DNA of 64,000 bases from Rhyacichthys aspro (Eukaryota > Chordata > Actinopteri > Gobiiformes > Rhyacichthyidae): contig CM072162.1 in NCBI GenBank assembly GCA_036850595.1, positions 16,421,758-16,485,757 on the forward strand, read 5' to 3'. The translations under genes and the position numbers were made by a program. Below are positions 61,901 to 64,000 of the stretch, piece after piece (positions within the stretch are counted from its first letter, which is position 1; every line of letters starts with the position of its first letter). Under the pieces are notes generated by a model, which worked only from the letters and a program-made list of their open reading frames with translations, did no database searches and had not been told where the DNA came from.

Positions 61901-63443
61901 AATGACTTTAAGGGATTAAATTAAATAATTGCTTTTTGCTGGGAGCAAGGCCAAGTGACAACTCCAGCCACCACCAGCTTAAAGCAATTTACCTGCAACC
62001 AACAGCAATAAGAGAAAGAAAAGAGGAGTGATTTTTGATAGACCAGAGTGTGAATTAAATAGTAATGTGTACAAACCTTTCTTCCCACAACAGACCTCCA
62101 TCACTTTACTCAGTGAATTTAGGAATCACACAGGTCTTTGCTCTGTGATAGTGTGATTACTCTTTTTTGGTTTAGTTATGTGTGTATTGTTGTATTATTT
62201 TTCTTACTTTCACTCTGAAACAAATCCCAACATGTGTTTTGTGTGTTGAATGTTGGGTTGAGTTGCAGGATGCACTGATATCACTGTCAGATACAGTTTA
62301 ACTCCATAATGAAGCCATGCAGCAGCAAGTGCATTCACTGCTGTGCATTGTAGCTGGTATGCATTTAAAGACCATCCCAGGCCTCTGTCTTTCTGACATG
62401 TCAACATCAAAAGAAAGACATTTAGCATGTCACCATTAGCTCATTAGGACTCTGCAGCAGACCTTCAGTGGAGCACTTTTAACTAGCTCTGTCCCAGAAG
62501 ATGAAGGGAATAAGATGAACACAAAAAGGGGTATTGGAGGCATAATAGCCCCTGAGAGTGTTGCCATGTGTGTGCCCCGGTCTGGCTGTTGTCTCATTGT
62601 CCTGACAGTTGCCCTCTAGCTGCCAGGGGCCAGAGGTCAGGCCTGCACAAAAACATCCAGTAGAGATGACAGCCATGTGCCTAGACGAATGATGTCAACC
62701 AAATACAGTGGTCTGGTCAGCAGGCAGGGAGCCATTAGGCTACAACCAGAGCCACTGTCAACTTCATGGAGGAGAGGACAGAGGAAGACAAGTGTTATTG
62801 GCACAGAGAGAGTGGGTCACCTTTGATCCCACAGCTGAAGTCTTCCTGCCTTCACAGCTGTGTTTGCCCCCCCCCTCCTTCCTCTCAAACACTGGCAGTT
62901 TGTCCACTTTCTCTGCTTAATCTGTCTCCCTCAGAAGCCTTGGCTTTGGCCCCCTTCAGACCTGGCATTAGAATCTAGGCAGAGTGACTGGATCTAATGT
63001 GGCCAACCTTAATTTATTCATAAGCGGCAGCAGTGTCTATGCATAATGTGATCAATGATGAAGCATTTTATCAGAGAGAAAGCACTAAAGAGAAAATACA
63101 CTTTTAATGGACTTAAATTATCACGTGTCTGTGAGACTACTGTGCCTTCTAGCGTCATTGCATTAGCAGGTGAAAATTGTTAGTTAAAAATTAAAATACA
63201 ATCACAAGGTCACAATACATGTACTGTATTTTCATTAGAGGTCCTATTTTGACCAGCATTAGCAAAGATGCATTTTTATGTGCTCAAATAAAGTCACTTT
63301 TTTCAATCACTTCAGCATCATTTCTTCTGGCCTGTTATGTGTTCTTGCAGACACACATATCCCGACTGCCGCCTGGGACTGTTCCGGGTCAGTCTCTTGC
63401 CATCGAGGGAGGAGTGTGCCGGCTCATCAACACAACAGAGTGA
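49827..63443 (+). CDS. tasp1: Taspase-1 (threonine aspartase 1), complete, 13 coding exons
   Basis: Thirteen exons (49827-49989, 50129-50196, 50496-50564, 50961-51081, 51357-51441, 51508-51587, 51709-51815, 53226-53345, 53518-53596, 56372-56482, 57855-57962, 58447-58520, 63351-63443) join in frame to 1278 nt, 425 residues (human: 420). TASP1 is an N-terminal nucleophile hydrolase of the asparaginase-2 family. The proenzyme cuts itself before a threonine to form alpha and beta subunits, then cleaves KMT2A/KMT2B and TFIIA precursors after aspartate. Here the site is CLDTVGAV with nucleophile Thr240. Other family words are GGFVLVHAG (from about residue 47), SPFTNAGMGSNLNL, SAGRIPPCFLVG, AAAVSSGGL and STSGCGEH. 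The flexible loop before Thr240 has two basic clusters (KRNKRK 203-208, KRRR 223-226), the nuclear localisation signal. All introns obey GT/AG. The first 45 residues are unlike the human ones as I recall them; the start at 49827 is the most upstream in-frame ATG of exon 2, and Met11 (49857, G at +4) is an alternative. Confidence 0.96.
50129..50196 (+). CDS. tasp1: tasp1 coding exon 2 (residues 55-77)
   Basis: Acceptor TTTACCTGTAG, donor GTGAGC. Encodes GAGYHSESKAKEYKHVCKR and ACQR, nearly identical to the human protein. Confidence 0.95.
50496..50564 (+). CDS. tasp1: tasp1 coding exon 3 (residues 78-100)
   Basis: Acceptor TCTGTCGCTCAG, donor GTTGGC (weak but frame-preserving). Encodes AVDQLKSGALAVEAVAAALV then ELE, the helix of the alpha subunit that aligns with the human sequence. 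Confidence 0.93.
50565..50960 (+). other. tasp1: tasp1 intron between coding exons 3 and 4
   Basis: 396 bases, nothing else recognised. The open frames that read through the exon 3 donor are chance extensions. Confidence 0.85.
50961..51081 (+). CDS. tasp1: tasp1 coding exon 4 (residues 101-140)
   Basis: Acceptor TTGTTTTCAG, donor GTAAGT. Encodes DSPFTNAGMGSNLNLSGEIE and then CDASIMDGKSLHYGAVGAIG. The NAGMGSNLN word belongs to the active-site and substrate-binding region of the family. Confidence 0.96.
51357..51441 (+). CDS. tasp1: tasp1 coding exon 5 (residues 141-168)
   Basis: Acceptor CTTTCTCTCAG, donor GTAAGT. Encodes VKNPILVANRLLSEAQKGK and LSAGRIPP, ending two bases into a cysteine codon. 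Confidence 0.95.
51508..51587 (+). CDS. tasp1: tasp1 coding exon 6 (residues 169-195)
   Basis: Acceptor TGCTCTTGTAG, donor GTGAGT. Encodes FLVGQGAQDWAISHGIPPC and PSEKMAT, leading into the loop cut during activation. The intron ahead of it is only 66 bases. Confidence 0.94.
51709..51815 (+). CDS. tasp1: tasp1 coding exon 7 (residues 196-231, nuclear signal)
   Basis: Acceptor TCCTACACAG, donor GTGAGT. Encodes FSLSAYKRNKRKMELAEK, then a loop with KRRRQSSEN. The two basic clusters correspond to the bipartite nuclear signal of human TASP1. Confidence 0.95.
51816..53225 (+). other. tasp1: tasp1 intron between coding exons 7 and 8
   Basis: 1.41 kb with no further exon recognised. A short stretch at 53.13-53.21 kb (GGCCCATGTGGTGCAG) faintly resembles a SINE head but is too weak to call. 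Confidence 0.75.
53226..53345 (+). CDS. tasp1: tasp1 coding exon 8 (residues 232-271, catalytic threonine)
   Basis: Acceptor TGTGCTTTAG, donor GTAGTT. Encodes ENGSGCLDTVGAVVVDLEGN and then VAAAVSSGGLAMKHPGRVGQ. Asp239-Thr240 is the self-cleavage site and Thr240 the nucleophile, equal to Thr234 in human. An internal GTAATG at 53281 is not used as a donor, since the conserved frame runs through it. Confidence 0.97.
53518..53596 (+). CDS. tasp1: tasp1 coding exon 9 (residues 272-297)
   Basis: Acceptor TTTCTCAG, donor GTAAAT. Encodes AAHYGCGCWAENAYN, MNPYSTAVSTS. The YGCGCWAEN and STAVSTSG words are hallmarks of the taspase beta subunit. Confidence 0.96.
53597..56371 (+). other. tasp1: tasp1 intron between coding exons 9 and 10
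   Basis: 2.78 kb without another exon of the gene. It contains a tRNA-derived SINE near its 3' end. Other open frames in it show no family resemblance. Confidence 0.75.
56062..56250 (+). mobile_element. tRNA-derived SINE, diverged
   Basis: TATAATTCAGAGGTAGAGCC (56073-56092) is a decayed polymerase III A box and GTTTCAAATTCCCA (from about 56110) a decayed B box, about 20 bases apart. Downstream are TACCCTTGAGCAAGGCAGTTGA and AAGGCCATCAAATG, the body and tail words of a widespread fish SINE type. Same strand as tasp1, inside an intron. Confidence 0.6.
56372..56482 (+). CDS. tasp1: tasp1 coding exon 10 (residues 298-334)
   Basis: Acceptor TCTTTTATCAG, donor GTGAGT. Encodes CGEHLIRTMLARECSAAMQ, SEDAHQALLEAMQNKFI. 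Confidence 0.96.
56483..57854 (+). other. tasp1: tasp1 intron between coding exons 10 and 11
   Basis: 1.37 kb. No exon, RNA gene or clear transposon recognised. Confidence 0.8.
57855..57962 (+). CDS. tasp1: tasp1 coding exon 11 (residues 335-370)
   Basis: Acceptor TTGTGCGTCCAG, donor GTAAGA. Encodes SPFLASEERVLGGVIVLRC, CRCVEAQPSQNIQGIL. The central QPSQN segment is one of the more variable parts of the beta subunit. Confidence 0.95.
57963..58446 (+). other. tasp1: tasp1 intron between coding exons 11 and 12
   Basis: 484 bases, nothing recognised. Confidence 0.8.
58447..58520 (+). CDS. tasp1: tasp1 coding exon 12 (residues 371-395)
   Basis: Acceptor GTCATTTTGCAG, donor GTGAGC. Encodes EFLWSHTTESMCVGYMSAQ and DSKAK, almost invariant among vertebrates. 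Confidence 0.96.
58521..63350 (+). other. tasp1: tasp1 last intron
   Basis: 4.8 kb, the largest intron of the gene. No alternative coding exon recognised. It contains a hAT-like remnant at 59.47-59.81 kb. The stretch 62.5-62.95 kb is more GC-rich, with a C8 run near 62.87 kb. Confidence 0.75.
59471..59806. mobile_element. hAT-like non-autonomous element remnant
   Basis: The left end TACAGCTGCACAATATTTTC and the right end ATGTTGTTGTACAGCTA are near inverted copies. Inside are AATATCTA, ATTGCAATATTC and TATTGTGATATAG words, typical of fish repeats that begin with GGGCTGCACAATAT. No transposase frame. Confidence 0.4.
63351..63443 (+). CDS. tasp1: tasp1 coding exon 13 (residues 396-425 and stop)
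   Basis: Acceptor TGTGTTCTTGCAG. Encodes THISRLPPGTVPGQSLAIE, GGVCRLINTTE and TGA at 63441-63443. The THISRLPPG and AIEGGVCRL words match human TASP1; the last four residues differ. Confidence 0.97.
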   Translation, partial: THISRLPPGTVPGQSLAIEGGVCRLINTTE

Positions 63444-64000
63444 ACTGCCTTTGCTCTGCTCTCGGGCTTCCCCAGCAAAACTAAAAGACTCCCAGTGATG
63501 TCCCTTCACTTCCACAACACGAGTGATGCCACGATTAATAAGCTTTAGCTTTTAACATGAGTCTGAAAAAGAAGGGAAGGGCACTTAGAGGACTTCCTTT
63601 TACCACTGTCTGCCTCCAGCATGTGTCTCTATGCCAGTTCCTTCCCCCTCCACAAAGCTTTCCAGAGTCACCTGGACGAGACTTGATGCACCAATGCCTT
63701 GATGCACCATTTTATTTCTTTGTTACTTGTTTCAACTTAAAGTGGCATTCTTTCTTTTTGTACATAAGCTATTAATTAGGAAAGCAGGGTGACTGATCGT
63801 GTTACTTTTAGTGAGTGAACAGATCATTTCTGTTAATTAAAAGGATGATGCACCTTGTTGATTGCCTGCTAGTCAAATAATCATCATTATGACATTTAGC
63901 AATTAAGACAAATGAGAAGTTATCAATAACATACTTATCACATATACAAATATATTATTCATCATATTGTATCATATAGAGTTATGTGCATATTAGATCA
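63444..64000 (+). other. tasp1: tasp1 3' untranslated region and downstream sequence
   Basis: Non-coding sequence after the stop codon. There is no AATAAA before the window end. The only variant signal noted is ATTAAA at 63836-63841, so the transcript may end near 63.86 kb or run past base 64000. Confidence 0.5.
63836..63841 (+). terminator. tasp1: Possible tasp1 poly(A) signal ATTAAA
   Basis: Commonest variant of the poly(A) signal, 393 bases after the stop codon. Its use is a guess. Confidence 0.3.

Noticed and set aside
1..64000. tRNA, rRNA, CRISPR array or prokaryotic operon
   Set aside because: None seen. The only tRNA-like boxes belong to SINEs, and the gene structure is vertebrate.

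Overview
The window is nuclear DNA from a bony fish, probably a percomorph teleost. Coding exons are short, have canonical GT/AG borders and are separated by AT-rich introns. The protein fragments match vertebrate FLRT3, MACROD2 and TASP1. The interspersed repeats (Tc1-like foldback, tRNA-derived SINEs, hAT-like MITE remnants) are of fish type. No bacterial, phage, plasmid or CRISPR content was seen.

Layout. (1) Bases 1-258 hold the last 85 codons of flrt3 on the plus strand, followed by its 3' UTR with two poly(A) signals near 1.31 and 1.37 kb. (2) From about 1.4 to 40.9 kb there is no recognisable coding exon. This is the large intron 3 of macrod2, which is on the minus strand, and flrt3 lies nested in it in the opposite orientation. 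The intron carries a 252-bp MITE, a hAT-like remnant, a SINE, a possible LTR fragment, a 1.27-kb foldback built of two inverted Tc1-like copies, short tandem repeats and several candidate enhancer-like blocks. (3) 40.9-44.8 kb holds macrod2 coding exons 3, 2 and 1, in that order on the plus coordinates. They encode the basic/charged N-terminus and the first strands of the macro domain up to the start of the NAAN-type motif. Exon 4 onward is not in the window. (4) 44.8-49.1 kb is the divergent intergenic interval with a CpG-rich macrod2 promoter at one end and a compact tasp1 promoter at the other. (5) 49.2-63.4 kb is a complete tasp1 gene on the plus strand: one non-coding 5' exon and 13 coding exons that join in frame to a 425-residue taspase-1, including the LDT catalytic threonine and a two-part basic nuclear localisation segment. 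The 3' UTR runs toward the window end.

The three genes do not form a pathway. FLRT3 is a cell-surface adhesion/guidance receptor, MACROD2 is a mono-ADP-ribosyl hydrolase, and TASP1 is the nuclear threonine protease that cleaves MLL/KMT2 and TFIIA precursors. Their neighbourhood is the ancient vertebrate block also found on human 20p12, here in a compact form with macrod2 and tasp1 directly divergent. I did not find an undescribed biological system. The points most worth checking are the tasp1 upstream ORF that overlaps its start codon, the foldback transposon, the loss of the genes that separate MACROD2 and TASP1 in human, and the exon-like CpG-rich segment inside macrod2 intron 1.
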